64,000 nucleotides of DNA from Streptomyces sp. RKND-216 (GTDB lineage Bacteria > Actinomycetota > Actinomycetes > Streptomycetales > Streptomycetaceae). Below, piece by piece: positions 8,469-16,387 of this stretch (position 1 is its first letter; every line of letters starts with the position of its first letter). Position numbers and translations under genes: made by a program. The DNA is taken from the NCBI RefSeq assembly GCF_004795255.1, contig NZ_SSBQ01000002.1, positions 2,048,001 to 2,112,000 of the forward strand. The letters are read 5' to 3'. The notes under the pieces were generated by a model, which saw only the letters and a list, made by a program, of their open reading frames with translations, made no database searches and was not told the DNA's origin.

Positions 8469-9518
8469 TCACTTCTCGGGGGTGTCGCTGACCTTGACCT
8501 CGCCGCTGGTGATCTTCGTCTTGGCCTCTTCGATCTTCGGCATGATGTCGTCGATGAAGCCGCCGGAGGTGGCGAGCGAGACGCCGTCCTCCTTGAGGGT
8601 GTACGAGTTCACACCGGTGATCGGGTCGCCCTCGTGCACGCTCTTGATCAGGTCGTAGACCGCGACGTCGACGTTCTTCACCACGGAGGTGAGGATGACG
8701 TCCTTGTACTCCGCCAGGCCCGGCTGCTGGTACTGGTCGGAGTCGACACCGATCGCCCAGGCGCCGTCGCCCTCGTCGTGGATGGCCTCGATCGAGCCCG
8801 CGCCGGACTGGCCCGCGGCGCTGTAGACGACGTCGATGTCCCGGGAGAGCATCCCCTTCGCCTTCTCCTTGGCGGCGGCGGGGTCGTTGAAGCCCTTCGG
8901 GTTGTTCGGGTACAGGTACTCGGTGACGACCTGGACGTCCTTGCCCGTGTCCTTCACGCCCTGCGCGAAGCCCGCCTCGAACTTCTGGATCAGCGCGTTG
9001 TCCACGCCGCCGATGAAGCCGACCTTGTCGGTCTTGGTCTTCAGCGCGGCGGCGACACCGGCGAGGTAGGAGCCCTCGTGCTCGGAGAACACCATGCTGT
9101 CGACGTTCTTCTCCTCGCCCTCGACCACGGAGTCGACGACGCCGAAGGTGGTCTTCGGGAATTCCTTGGAGACCTTCTCGATCGACTTGCCGTAGGCGAA
9201 GCCGACGCCGATGACCGGGTTGTAGCCGGCCGAGGCCAGCTGGGTGAGGCGCTGCTCGCGCTGCGACTCGGTCTCGTTGTTGCCGGCCGTGACGGTCTCG
9301 AGAGGGATGTCGAACTCCTTCGAGGCCTTCTCCGCACCGCGGTTGGCGGACTGGTTGAAGGAGTGGTCGTCGGCACCGCCGACGTCGAAGGCCAGGCCGA
9401 TGCCCTTGTCCTTCTCGCCGTTGCCCGACTCGGTGGAGCTCTCGCCACACGCGGTGGCGGTCAGCGCGAGGACCGCGGTGGCGCTGACCGCGGCTGCAAG
9501 CTTGGATACCCGACGCAA
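8469..9518 (-). CDS. bmpA: BMP-family nucleoside-binding lipoprotein
   Basis: A 349-residue extracytoplasmic binding protein of the BMP/PnrA family. Start is TTG 9518, 8 bases after AAGGGA; the upstream extension of the frame has no signal-like character. The N-terminus is a lipoprotein signal with cysteine at about residue 25 (LTATACGESS). Mature features include FDVGGADDHSFNQSANRG and YLAGVAAALKTKT, typical of the purine/nucleoside binding group. It heads the system that feeds the downstream ATPase, permeases, cdd and deoA, but is separated from them by a terminator and a second promoter. Confidence 0.92.
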   Translation of the reverse strand: MRRVSKLAAAVSATAVLALTATACGESSTESGNGEKDKGIGLAFDVGGADDHSFNQSANRGAEKASKEFDIPLETVTAGNNETESQREQRLTQLASAGYNPVIGVGFAYGKSIEKVSKEFPKTTFGVVDSVVEGEEKNVDSMVFSEHEGSYLAGVAAALKTKTDKVGFIGGVDNALIQKFEAGFAQGVKDTGKDVQVVTEYLYPNNPKGFNDPAAAKEKAKGMLSRDIDVVYSAAGQSGAGSIEAIHDEGDGAWAIGVDSDQYQQPGLAEYKDVILTSVVKNVDVAVYDLIKSVHEGDPITGVNSYTLKEDGVSLATSGGFIDDIMPKIEEAKTKITSGEVKVSDTPEK

Positions 9519-9579
9519 GAGGACGTTCCCTTCGTCTCTCGGAAGCGCCTCTTCCCGGCGCTGGCTGTTCCGGGTCAGA

Positions 9580-9593
9580 TTAACGCGCGTAGA
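9580..9593. promoter_or_regulatory. bmpA promoter with ACGCGCGT operator
   Basis: TTAACGCGCGTAGA shares the core ACGCGCGT and flanks with the palindrome at 8356-8371; ten of the twelve positions in its TAACGCGCGTAG core are symmetric. On the minus strand it lies between a TTTACC-like -35 and a TAATCT -10, so a repressor bound here would block bmpA. Confidence 0.55.
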
Positions 9594-9713
9594 ACTGGGG
9601 TAAAGCCCCGTCCGACGGCCGTTATCGGATCGGTGTCTAGCGGGTGTGCGCCGCTGGTCGGACACCCCTCCCACGGCCCCGGCGGGGCTCTGCGTCCGTG
9701 CAGGTCAGAGTGG

Positions 9714-10946
9714 CTACGGCAGGCGTCCGGCACTGAGCAGCGCCGCAGCGGTGAACAGCTCCACACCCACGGTGATCGCCTTCTCGTCGGCGTCGAAGTC
9801 GCCCTGGTGCAGGTCCCGCCTGGCCCGGTCCCCCGGGGTCCGCACCCCGAGCCGCGCCATGGCGCCCGGCACCTGCTCCAGGTACCAGGAGAAGTCCTCG
9901 CCGCCGAGGCTCTGCTCCGTCGTCTCGACCGCGTACTCGCCGCCGCGCGCGACCATCGCGTCACGCAGCAGCTCGGTGCTCCTGACCTCGTTGACGACGG
10001 GCGGGACGCCGCGCACGTAGTCGACCGTCGACTTGGCCCGGTGCAGCGTCGCGACCTCGTCGATCGCCGCGTGCACCAGGTCGGGCGCCTCGCGCCAGGC
10101 GGGCAGGTCCAGGCAGCGCACGGTCGCCGAGAGCTCCGCCCGCTGCGGGATGACGTTGCAGGCGTGCCCGGACTCGATGCGCCCCCAGGTCAGGGACAGT
10201 CCGGAGCGCGCGTCGACCCGGCGGCCCAGCAGCGCGGGCACCTCGGTGACCAGCTTCGCGGCGGCGGTGACCAGGTCCGTCGTCAGGTGCGGTCTGGCGG
10301 TGTGGCCGCCCGGACCGGTCAGCGACACCTCCAGGCGGTCGCAGGCGGAGGTGATCGGGCCGGTGCGCAGGCCGATCTTCCCGGCGTCCACACGGGGGTC
10401 GCAGTGCACGGCGATGATCCGGCCGACGCCGTCCAGCACGCCGCACTCCATGGCGTCCGTGGCGCCGCCCGGCAGCACCTCCTCGGCCGGCTGGAAGATC
10501 AGCCGCACGGGCCGCGGCAGCAGGTCCCGCTTCGCCAGCTCCGCCAGCACCAGCCCGGCGCCGAGCACGACGGTGGTGTGCACGTCGTGGCCGCAGGCGT
10601 GCGCCCGGTCGGCGATCGTGGACCGGTACGGCACGTCCTTGGTGTCCGGGATGGGCAGCGCGTCGATGTCCGCCCGGATCGCGAGGGCGTCCCCGCCGAC
10701 CTCTCCCCCGATGTCGCAGATCAGCCCCGTACCGATGGACAGCGTCCGGGGCTCCAGCCCCGCCTCCTCCAGCCGCGCCTTGATCGCGGCGGTCGTGCGG
10801 AACTCCTGATGCCCGAGCTCGGGGTGCATGTGAAGGTCGCGGCGGAAGGCGACGAGCTCCTCACGGAGGGACTCCGGCAGCGTTCCGGGCAGTGCGGACA
10901 TGCCGACGGCCGCTGCCGCCGGCTCCGGGGACAGGAGTTGGTTCAT
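9714..10946 (-). CDS. M20-family amidohydrolase / metallopeptidase
   Basis: A 410-residue cytoplasmic metallohydrolase of the M20D (amidohydrolase, HipO-like) group. Metal-site motifs are in order: HACGHDVHT (about residue 112), PAEEVLPGG, HCDPRVDAG and GGEDFSWYL near the C-terminus. It should cleave an N-acyl amino acid or similar amide. ATG 10946 is preferred over a frame opening at 10994; neither has a strong Shine-Dalgarno. In related genomes such a gene sits beside the BMP system, but a role in nucleoside metabolism is not shown. The stretch upstream to 11189 holds nothing I recognise. Confidence 0.9.
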   Translation of the reverse strand: MNQLLSPEPAAAAVGMSALPGTLPESLREELVAFRRDLHMHPELGHQEFRTTAAIKARLEEAGLEPRTLSIGTGLICDIGGEVGGDALAIRADIDALPIPDTKDVPYRSTIADRAHACGHDVHTTVVLGAGLVLAELAKRDLLPRPVRLIFQPAEEVLPGGATDAMECGVLDGVGRIIAVHCDPRVDAGKIGLRTGPITSACDRLEVSLTGPGGHTARPHLTTDLVTAAAKLVTEVPALLGRRVDARSGLSLTWGRIESGHACNVIPQRAELSATVRCLDLPAWREAPDLVHAAIDEVATLHRAKSTVDYVRGVPPVVNEVRSTELLRDAMVARGGEYAVETTEQSLGGEDFSWYLEQVPGAMARLGVRTPGDRARRDLHQGDFDADEKAITVGVELFTAAALLSAGRLP

Positions 10947-11189
10947 GTCCGGAGCGTAGGCCCATCCATGGGGCGACTGACAGTTGATCACCAAAATTTC
11001 ATCCCCGCCAGCGACCGAAAACTACGCTGCGAGGCGGTTACGGCCACTCTGGGTTGGGTATACCTCTCGTTTTTCCCCGAGTACCCCGCACACGGCCCCT
11101 CAGTAGTGGTACCGCGCTCGACCCTGGTCGGCCTCCCGCGCCACCACGCCGACGGTCACCCTCCACAGAAGAGCATGACTGAATGTCGT

Positions 11190-11225
11190 CTTCAGTGGGC
11201 GCAGGATAAGATGCGCCCACTGAAG
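11190..11225. promoter_or_regulatory. 14-base-arm palindrome over the start of a truncated regulator gene
   Basis: CTTCAGTGGGCGCA and TGCGCCCACTGAAG flank an 8-base centre. The right arm overlaps the ATG (11211) of the truncated winged-helix ORF, suggesting an autoregulatory operator that survives beside its broken gene. As RNA it would be a hairpin that sequesters the start. Confidence 0.55.
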
Positions 11226-11306
11226 ATTTCGCCGTCACTGCTGCCACAGCTGCGTTCCCGCCTGCAGGGGGAGCTGCTGGCGCTCGTGCTCCTGCACCCG
11301 GAGTGA
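11211..11306 (+). pseudogene. Truncated winged-helix regulator, N-terminus only
   Basis: A 31-residue ORF (MRPLKISPSLLPQLRSRLQG and on to HPE) that reads like the first helices of a winged-helix regulator of the ArsR/MarR or HTH-nucleotidyltransferase type. These continue for 80 or more residues after LHPE, but here a stop follows and IS debris begins about 25 bases later. It is best read as a gene cut by insertion and deletion. Family identity rests on pattern memory and is moderate. Confidence 0.5.
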
Positions 11307-11330
11307 ACCGTTCCGGGGTGGGTTGAGGCT

Positions 11331-11674
11331 CTATAGACTGACTCCAGCCGCCGTTTTCGGCTGGTGCTGAGCGTAGTAGGTGGCTTCGCATTCGGCGGGC
11401 GGGATGTTGAGAATCTCGTTCGCCCTCTTCAGCTCGGCGTTCTCGGCCTTGAGGCGCTTGATCTCGGCGGATTCTTCAGAAGTGACCCCCGGCCGCTGGC
11501 CGGCGTCGACCTGGGCTTTCCGGACCCAGGTCCGCACGGTCTCCGCCGCACCGATTCCGAGCTTTGCGGCGACCGCTCATCGCGGCCTACTCGGTCGGGT
11601 AGTTCGGGCGGACCTCCGCGACCATGCGGACCGCACGCTCACGACTCGGGAGGGTAGGGGGACGGACGGGTCAT
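11331..11674 (-). mobile_element. IS3-family (IS6110-like) OrfA remnant
   Basis: Read from ATG 11674 the fragment gives MTRPSPYPPES, a frameshift, RERAVRMVAEVRPNYPTE, an in-frame TAG where tryptophan is expected, then a second frameshift before KLGIGAAETVRTWVRKAQVD and a coiled run ESAEIKRLKAENAELKRANE. This matches the order of an IS6110/IS3-type OrfA. Homology ends near 11411, and there is no OrfB. It is a dead element with at least three lesions. Terminal repeats were not found. Confidence 0.75.
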
Positions 11675-11686
11675 GACTCGATCCTC

Positions 11687-11815
11687 TCAGGGAATCGAGC
11701 CTCCATCACCCGGGCTCACACCGAGCTCCCGGGCCACCACGGTCACGTTCCGGCCCGAGGAGCGGACCAGCGCGACCGCGTCCCGCTTGAACTCAGCGGA
11801 GTACCGCTTACTCAT
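11687..11815 (-). mobile_element. Second IS3-type OrfA fragment, N-terminus
   Basis: A 42-residue fragment starting at ATG 11815 (MSKRYSAEFKRDAVALVRSS, then VTVVARELGVSP) resembles the helix-turn-helix start of another IS3-family OrfA. It loses homology after SP and ends at a stop abutting the IS6110-like remnant. It is distinct in sequence from that neighbour, so at least two different IS3 elements have landed here. Confidence 0.65.
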
Positions 11816-11880
11816 GTTGCTCTTGCTCACTGCCTGGCACTGCTTCCTCCGAGACCATCGGTCCCAGTATCAGGCTGTCC

Positions 11881-12280
11881 AGCTCAGCGGGGGAACTTCA
11901 TGCGGTCATCGCCGATCCGGCGGGGCGGCTGCTGTGGGCCTCGCCCGCGCTGCCCGGAGCAGTCCACGACATCCAGGCCGCGCGAACCCACGGCATCATC
12001 GATGCCCTGGACGAAGCCGGCGTGGGGTTCTGGGCAGACAAGGCATACCGGGGCTCGGGCAGCACCATCCGGGTGCCCTACTGGGGGCGCCGGGAGGCGC
12101 TGTCCGCAGGTCAGAAGGCCATCAACCACTCGCACGCGAAGATCCGCGCCCTCGTCGAGCAGGCCATAGCCACCCTCAAGACCTGGCGCCTCCTGCGCAA
12201 GCTCCGATGCTCAACCACCCGCATCACCAGACTCGTTCGGGCCGTCCTCACCCTGCACTTGACCCGCTCAACTGAGGTTG
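11881..12280 (+). mobile_element. IS5-family transposase C-terminal remnant
   Basis: The frame reads GELHAVIADPAGRLLWASPA, then GAVHDIQAARTHGIIDALDE, ADKAYRGSG, INHSHAKIRALVEQAIATLK and RKLRCSTTRITRLVRAVLTL. These are the DDE core (second D, final E in VEQ) and tail of an IS5/ISL2-type transposase. The N-terminal third is missing. The frame continues without a stop into the CRISPR-like repeats, so the 3' end of the element is also lost or abuts the array. Confidence 0.75.
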
Positions 12281-12292
12281 GCAAACGCTCAG

Positions 12293-12443
12293 TCTGCCCC
12301 GGCACCCGCGGGGATGGCCTCATCACCGAGAAGATGCGCGGCTCCTTCGAAGACTGCTCCCCGCACGTGTGGGGATGGTCCCGGCGGAGGCGGCGCCAAG
12401 GCCACGCAGGCGATCTGCTCTCCGCTCCCGCGGGTATGGGACC
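12293..12443 (+). CRISPR. Degenerate type I-E CRISPR array, three to four repeats, no cas genes
   Basis: Three 29-base units at 12293-12321, 12354-12382 and 12415-12443 share the pattern CTGCTCCCCGCAC followed by a GGGGATGG-type end. Their GGGGATGG anchors lie at 12310, 12371 and 12432, exactly 61 bases apart, so two spacers are 32 bases. The middle unit is near the actinobacterial I-E consensus; unit 3 matches it at 21 of 29 positions. A fourth, poorer unit (about 12476-12504, with CAGGATGG) is one base out of register. The repeats have diverged from each other, so the array is probably inactive. No cas gene occurs in the window, and an IS5 remnant abuts the left side. Confidence 0.8.
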
Positions 12444-12528
12444 ATTCTGGTCCGGGCTCAGGTTGGCGGCGAAAGCGTGCGGCTTGCGGAGAGCAGGATG
12501 GCGATGCAACCCCACCGGAACAGGTGCG

Positions 12529-12840
12529 CTACGGGGTGTCCCATGCGAAGCGACCCAAGACTAATCCCTGCACGTCAGCGGCGCCCTGTCTGCGCAACTG
12601 CGAGGCGACGTAGTTGAGCTGAAACCCGGTGGTGCACACGTCATCGACGAGGAGAATCCGCTGGTCTCTGACGTAGTGGCGGCGGCTGACGCCACTGGCC
12701 TGTGCATGCTCCCAGGCTGCCTGTTCCTTCCCCGCCGCGTTTTGATCCTTCGAAACTGTGGTGGACGTCGTCTTCACCAGTCGAAGCTGACGTTCTGCCT
12801 GATCAATGGCCCGAACCGAGTAAGGGGACGTGCCCGGCGC
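12529..12840 (-). pseudogene. Phosphoribosyltransferase C-terminal fragment
   Basis: The last roughly 100 residues of a PRPP-dependent phosphoribosyltransferase: the PRPP loop is intact (QRILLVDDVCTTGFQLNYVA) and a C-terminal tail follows to the stop at 12529. The N-terminal half is missing; the frame upstream of about 12840 is a proline-rich shadow of the next gene. ComF-like or an orphan PRTase is possible. Its decay fits the surrounding IS and CRISPR debris. Confidence 0.6.
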
Positions 12841-12886
12841 ACGGCTCGGGGTCCGCCTGTTACTCCTCGCGCTGTCTCCCCCGCGC

Positions 12887-14044
12887 TCACGGGCCGGTGG
12901 GGAGGCGGGGGGTGGGGGCGGTGGTGGTGATGGTGGTGAGGAAGGTGTGGGCGCGGGGGGAGGCGCCGGGGGTGAGCCAGGCGGGGTCGATGTCGCAGGT
13001 GGTGACGCGGACGTCGGTGCCGGCGAGGGCGAGGGGGAGGGTGTGGACGACGGTGGAGGGGAAGCTGAGGACGGTACGGCCGACGGGGCCGCGGCGGGCC
13101 ACGAGTTCGAGGGGGAGGTCGGGGCGGACGATCTCCAGGCCGGTCTCGGCGGTGACGCGGTGCAGCTTGTCGGCGCTCTCGCGACGGTGGGCGAAGTAGC
13201 GGGTGGCGCCGTGGGCGCGGGCGAGGTCGCGGACGGCGGCAAGGTAGCGGTCGAGGTCGACGACGCCGGTCTCGACGAGTGAGGTCCCGATCAGGTCGGT
13301 GCCCCTGGTGAGGCGGGGCGGGCCGAAGCGGGCGCGGGTCCAGGCGAAGTCGTGCGTCAGGACGGTGATGCCGAGGGTGGCCGCGGCGTCGGAGACGGGC
13401 ATGGCGGTGAAGAGGTCCACGCGGCGGGCGGCGGACGGCACCAGGCGCGTGCGGGCGCGTCGGGAGACCGGGGCGAAGAGGGTGGCCGCCGGGCCGCCGC
13501 CCCCGGTGCGGTGCCAGCGGGTGAGCCGGTCGCCGCGGGCGAGCTGGGCAACGAACTCCATGGTGGCGGTGCCGTCGTCGACCACGACGATGCGCGGCGC
13601 GGTGGTGAGTGCGAGCAGGAGCTGCACGTAGCGGGAGAAGGGGTCGCCGAGCACGACGCGGGAGGCGCGGCGCAGCGGGCGGGAGAGGGCGGCGACGGTC
13701 TTGAGCGGGCCGGTGCCGCCGCGGGCCTCGGTCCAGTCCACCCGGTGGCCCTCGTCGCGGGCGAGTTCGGCCATGCGGCGGAGCTGGCCGCGGGTCATGG
13801 GGTCGTGGGGCGGGAGGACCACGATGCGGAGCGGTTCGGGGCCGGCGGGAGCCGTACGGGTGTGCGCGTGGGGGCCGGTCGTACGGGAGGCGTGGGCGTG
13901 GGCGTGGTCCCATTCGAGGACGTTGAGGAGCTGGACCGGGCTCTCGACGAAGGCGAGGGTGCCATCGGTCCGGGGGGCGGGCCCCCCGGCCGGCCCGACG
14001 GCGTGCGCCGGGTCCGGCTCGGGGGGTTCGGTGCGTTCTCTCAC
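12887..14044 (-). CDS. Sialyltransferase-like glycosyltransferase
   Basis: A 385-residue protein that begins, after a proline-rich leader, with LAFVESPVQLLNVLEW, the start typical of bacterial sialyltransferase-like (GT52/polysialyltransferase-fold) proteins. Further on are VVVDDGTATMEF, a D/E-D/E-G motif, and VLSFPSTVVHTLPL near the C-terminus, like the Ser motif of these families; a clear HP motif is lacking (AHRRES instead). GTG 14044 lies 15 bases after the synthase stop. It is the last gene of the minus-strand operon with the nonulosonate synthase and CMP-transferase, so it probably transfers the CMP-sugar to a surface polymer. Confidence 0.7.
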   Translation of the reverse strand: MRERTEPPEPDPAHAVGPAGGPAPRTDGTLAFVESPVQLLNVLEWDHAHAHASRTTGPHAHTRTAPAGPEPLRIVVLPPHDPMTRGQLRRMAELARDEGHRVDWTEARGGTGPLKTVAALSRPLRRASRVVLGDPFSRYVQLLLALTTAPRIVVVDDGTATMEFVAQLARGDRLTRWHRTGGGGPAATLFAPVSRRARTRLVPSAARRVDLFTAMPVSDAAATLGITVLTHDFAWTRARFGPPRLTRGTDLIGTSLVETGVVDLDRYLAAVRDLARAHGATRYFAHRRESADKLHRVTAETGLEIVRPDLPLELVARRGPVGRTVLSFPSTVVHTLPLALAGTDVRVTTCDIDPAWLTPGASPRAHTFLTTITTTAPTPRLPTGP

Positions 14045-14059
14045 GTCGGGAGGGGCCGT

Positions 14060-14998
14060 TCAGACGGAGGCGGGCTCGCGGTCCGCGTTCTGCTCCTCGG
14101 CCTCGGCGACGACGCCCTTGACGCGGCGGAGCTTCTTCATCGGGGCGAGTTCGCTGTCGTAGACCTTCTTGACGCCGTCGCCGAGGGAGTCCTCGATGGT
14201 GCGGATGTCGCGCACCAGGCGCTGGAGGCCACCGGGTTCGACGGAGGCGGCCTGGTCGCTGCCCCACATCGCGCGGTCGAGGGTGATGTGCCGTTCGACG
14301 AAGTCGGCGCCGAGGGCGACGGCGGCGAGGGTGGTCTGGAGGCCGGTCTCGTGGCCGCTGTAGCCGATGGGGACGTTGGGGAACTCGGCCTGCAGAGTGT
14401 GGATCATCCGCAGGTTGAGCTCGTCGGCCTTGGCCGGGTAGGTGGAGGTGGCGTGGCAGAGCACGATGTTGTCGCTGCCGAGCACCTCGACGGCGTGCCG
14501 GATCTGCTTCGGGGTGGACATGCCGGTGGAGAGGATGACGGTGCGGCCGGTGGCGCGCAGGGCGCGCAGCAGCTCGTCGTCGGTGAGGGAGGCGGACGCC
14601 ACCTTGTGGGCGGGGACGTCGAACTTCTCGAGGAAGGCGACGGCCTCGGTGTCCCACGGGGAGGCGAACCAGTGGATGCCGCGCTGGGTGCAGTACGCGT
14701 CGATGGCGCGGTAGCCGTCCTCGTCGAACTCGACGCGGTGCCGGTAGTCGATGTACGTCATCCGGCCCCACGGGGTGTCGCGCTCGATGTCCCACTGGTC
14801 GCGCGGGGTGCAGATCTCCGGGGTGCGCTTCTGGAACTTCACCGCGTCGCAGCCGGCTTCGACGGCGGCGTCGATGAGGGCGAAGGCGTTCTCGAGGTCG
14901 CCGTTGTGGTTGATCCCGATCTCGCCGGTGACGTAGACGGGGCGGCCCGGGCCGACGGTCTTGTCGCCGAGGGTCCGGAGGCGGTTCTGCGAAGTCAT
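14060..14998 (-). CDS. neuB: N-acetylneuraminate/nonulosonate synthase (NeuB-like, no SAF domain)
   Basis: A 312-residue TIM-barrel synthase that condenses phosphoenolpyruvate with a hexose or ManNAc-type aldehyde to make a nine-carbon acid. Seen: TGEIGINHNGDLENAFALID, AVKFQKRTPE, HWFASPWDTEA, KVASASLTDDELL, VILSTGMS, LCHATSTYP, IGYSGHETG and VERHITLDR, all NeuB landmarks. Usual NeuB proteins continue for about 50-60 residues as an antifreeze-like SAF domain; this one stops after ELAPMKKLRRVKG and a short acidic tail. Product identity (Neu5Ac, Kdn or other) cannot be told from sequence; Kdn-containing wall polymers are known in Streptomyces. Confidence 0.9.
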   Translation of the reverse strand: MTSQNRLRTLGDKTVGPGRPVYVTGEIGINHNGDLENAFALIDAAVEAGCDAVKFQKRTPEICTPRDQWDIERDTPWGRMTYIDYRHRVEFDEDGYRAIDAYCTQRGIHWFASPWDTEAVAFLEKFDVPAHKVASASLTDDELLRALRATGRTVILSTGMSTPKQIRHAVEVLGSDNIVLCHATSTYPAKADELNLRMIHTLQAEFPNVPIGYSGHETGLQTTLAAVALGADFVERHITLDRAMWGSDQAASVEPGGLQRLVRDIRTIEDSLGDGVKKVYDSELAPMKKLRRVKGVVAEAEEQNADREPASV

Positions 14999-15026
14999 GG
15001 CAGAGGTCTTTCTGTTGAGGAAGGGA

Positions 15027-16289
15027 TCAGTTGTTCAGGGAGGGGCCGAGGATCCACGAGGCGATCTCGCGGATCGCGCCCGCGCCTCCCGGCGCGGTGG
15101 TGACCGCCCGGGCGGCACCGCGTACGACGTCGTGGGCGCTGCCGACCGCGACGGGCCAGCCGACGAGGCCGAAGCAGCCCAGGTCGTTGACGTCGTTTCC
15201 GACGTAGAGCACGCGCTCCGGCGCGACGCCCTGTTCCTCGCACCACTGCTTGAGGGCGAGGTCCTTCCGGTCGATTCCGTGCAGCACGGGGACCCGCAGC
15301 TTGCGGGCGCGTGCGGCGACGACCGGGTTCTCCTCCGTGGACAGGATGAGGAGCTTCAGCGCGTCGCGGCGGAGCGCGGCGATGCCGAGGCCGTCGCCGC
15401 GGTGCACGGCGACGAACTCCCGTCCGTCGGAGTCGACGAGCACCCTGTCGTCGGTCTGGGTGCCGTCGAAGTCCAGTACGACCGCGTCGACGTCGTCGCG
15501 ACGCGGTACGGCTTGCGCGGTGGGGGCCGGCGCGCCCGTCGCGGCAACGGCCTCGCCGTCGAGGAGCGGGGCGAGGGCGCGGGCGCGGGCGAGGTCGTGC
15601 GGGTCGTCGATCTCCAGCACGCGGGCCGGGTCGGTGTGCACGAGCGCGGTGCGGCCGAAGAAGCGGTGGCCTGCCTTGCGGAAGCCGGCCACGTCCATGG
15701 CGTAGGCGGCGCCGGTCTCCAGGTGGTCCTGGGGGCGGTCCTGGCGCCGGGGGCGGTGCGCCTTGTCGTGGTTGACGCCCTGGCCGTCGGCCGCCGCCAC
15801 GTCGTCGGCAACGGTCTCGCGCCAGACGAAGCCGTGGAAGGCGGCGACGGTGAGGGCGCTGTCGGCGCCGCGCTCGGTGACGGCGGCGGCGACGCCGTGG
15901 ACGTCGTCGGCGGTGACGAAGGGGCTGGTGCACTGGACGAGGAGCACGACGTCGACGGCGCGGCCGTTGCGGGCCTCGTGGGTGTCCAGGGCGTGCAGGA
16001 CGGCGGCTTCGCTGGTGGCGAGGTCGCCGGCGAGGTCGGCGGGGCGCTCGACGATCTCGGCGCCGGCGGCGGACGCGGCGGCGGCGATGCCGGGGTCGTC
16101 GGTGGAGACGGCCACGTCGGTGACCAGCGGGGCGTCGAGGCAGGCGCGGACGGCGCGAGCGACGAGCGGCAGGCCGCCGACCTCGGCGAGGTTCTTCGCG
16201 GGCACGCCCTTGGAGCCGCCGCGGGCGGGGATGACGGCGAGCACGCGCGGTGCGGTGGCGGCGCCGCCGTGCGGCTGCGGTACGGCCAT
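15027..16289 (-). CDS. neuA: CMP-nonulosonate synthetase fused to HAD phosphatase (NeuA-like)
   Basis: A two-domain protein of 420 residues. Residues about 15-230 are a cytidylyltransferase (RVLAVIPARGGSKGVPAKNL, LLVQCTSPFVTADDV). Residues about 255-415 are a KdsC-like HAD phosphatase (VVLDFDGTQTDDRV, LILSTEENPVVAARA, YVGNDVNDLGC). It would dephosphorylate the nonulosonate 9-phosphate and activate the sugar with CTP. ATG 16289 has AAGGGA upstream; an alternative GTG at 16391 overlaps the upstream stop (GTGA) and adds a 34-residue low-complexity leader. The synthase follows 28 bases downstream. Confidence 0.9.
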   Translation of the reverse strand: MAVPQPHGGAATAPRVLAVIPARGGSKGVPAKNLAEVGGLPLVARAVRACLDAPLVTDVAVSTDDPGIAAAASAAGAEIVERPADLAGDLATSEAAVLHALDTHEARNGRAVDVVLLVQCTSPFVTADDVHGVAAAVTERGADSALTVAAFHGFVWRETVADDVAAADGQGVNHDKAHRPRRQDRPQDHLETGAAYAMDVAGFRKAGHRFFGRTALVHTDPARVLEIDDPHDLARARALAPLLDGEAVAATGAPAPTAQAVPRRDDVDAVVLDFDGTQTDDRVLVDSDGREFVAVHRGDGLGIAALRRDALKLLILSTEENPVVAARARKLRVPVLHGIDRKDLALKQWCEEQGVAPERVLYVGNDVNDLGCFGLVGWPVAVGSAHDVVRGAARAVTTAPGGAGAIREIASWILGPSLNN

Positions 16290-16387
16290 GGTGGTGGTTC
16301 CCTTCGCGGCCGGTGCGGCCTGGTCGTGCGGTGGGGCCTGGACGTGCCCGGCGGTCCGGACGTGCGGGGTGGTGGCGTGGGTGCCGG

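Noticed and set aside
9594..9713. Possible riboswitch between bmpA and the amidohydrolase gene
   Set aside because: The stretch is upstream of bmpA's promoter rather than in a leader, and no recognised aptamer pattern was seen.
8634..11306. 890-residue plus-strand ORF
   Set aside because: Antisense to bmpA and the amidohydrolase. Only its last 31 codons (from 11211) look like a protein, and they were annotated separately.
12278..12617. Short ORFs reading PAGMA, CGDGP and PRVWDH
   Set aside because: These are translations of the CRISPR repeats, a known source of false small ORFs.
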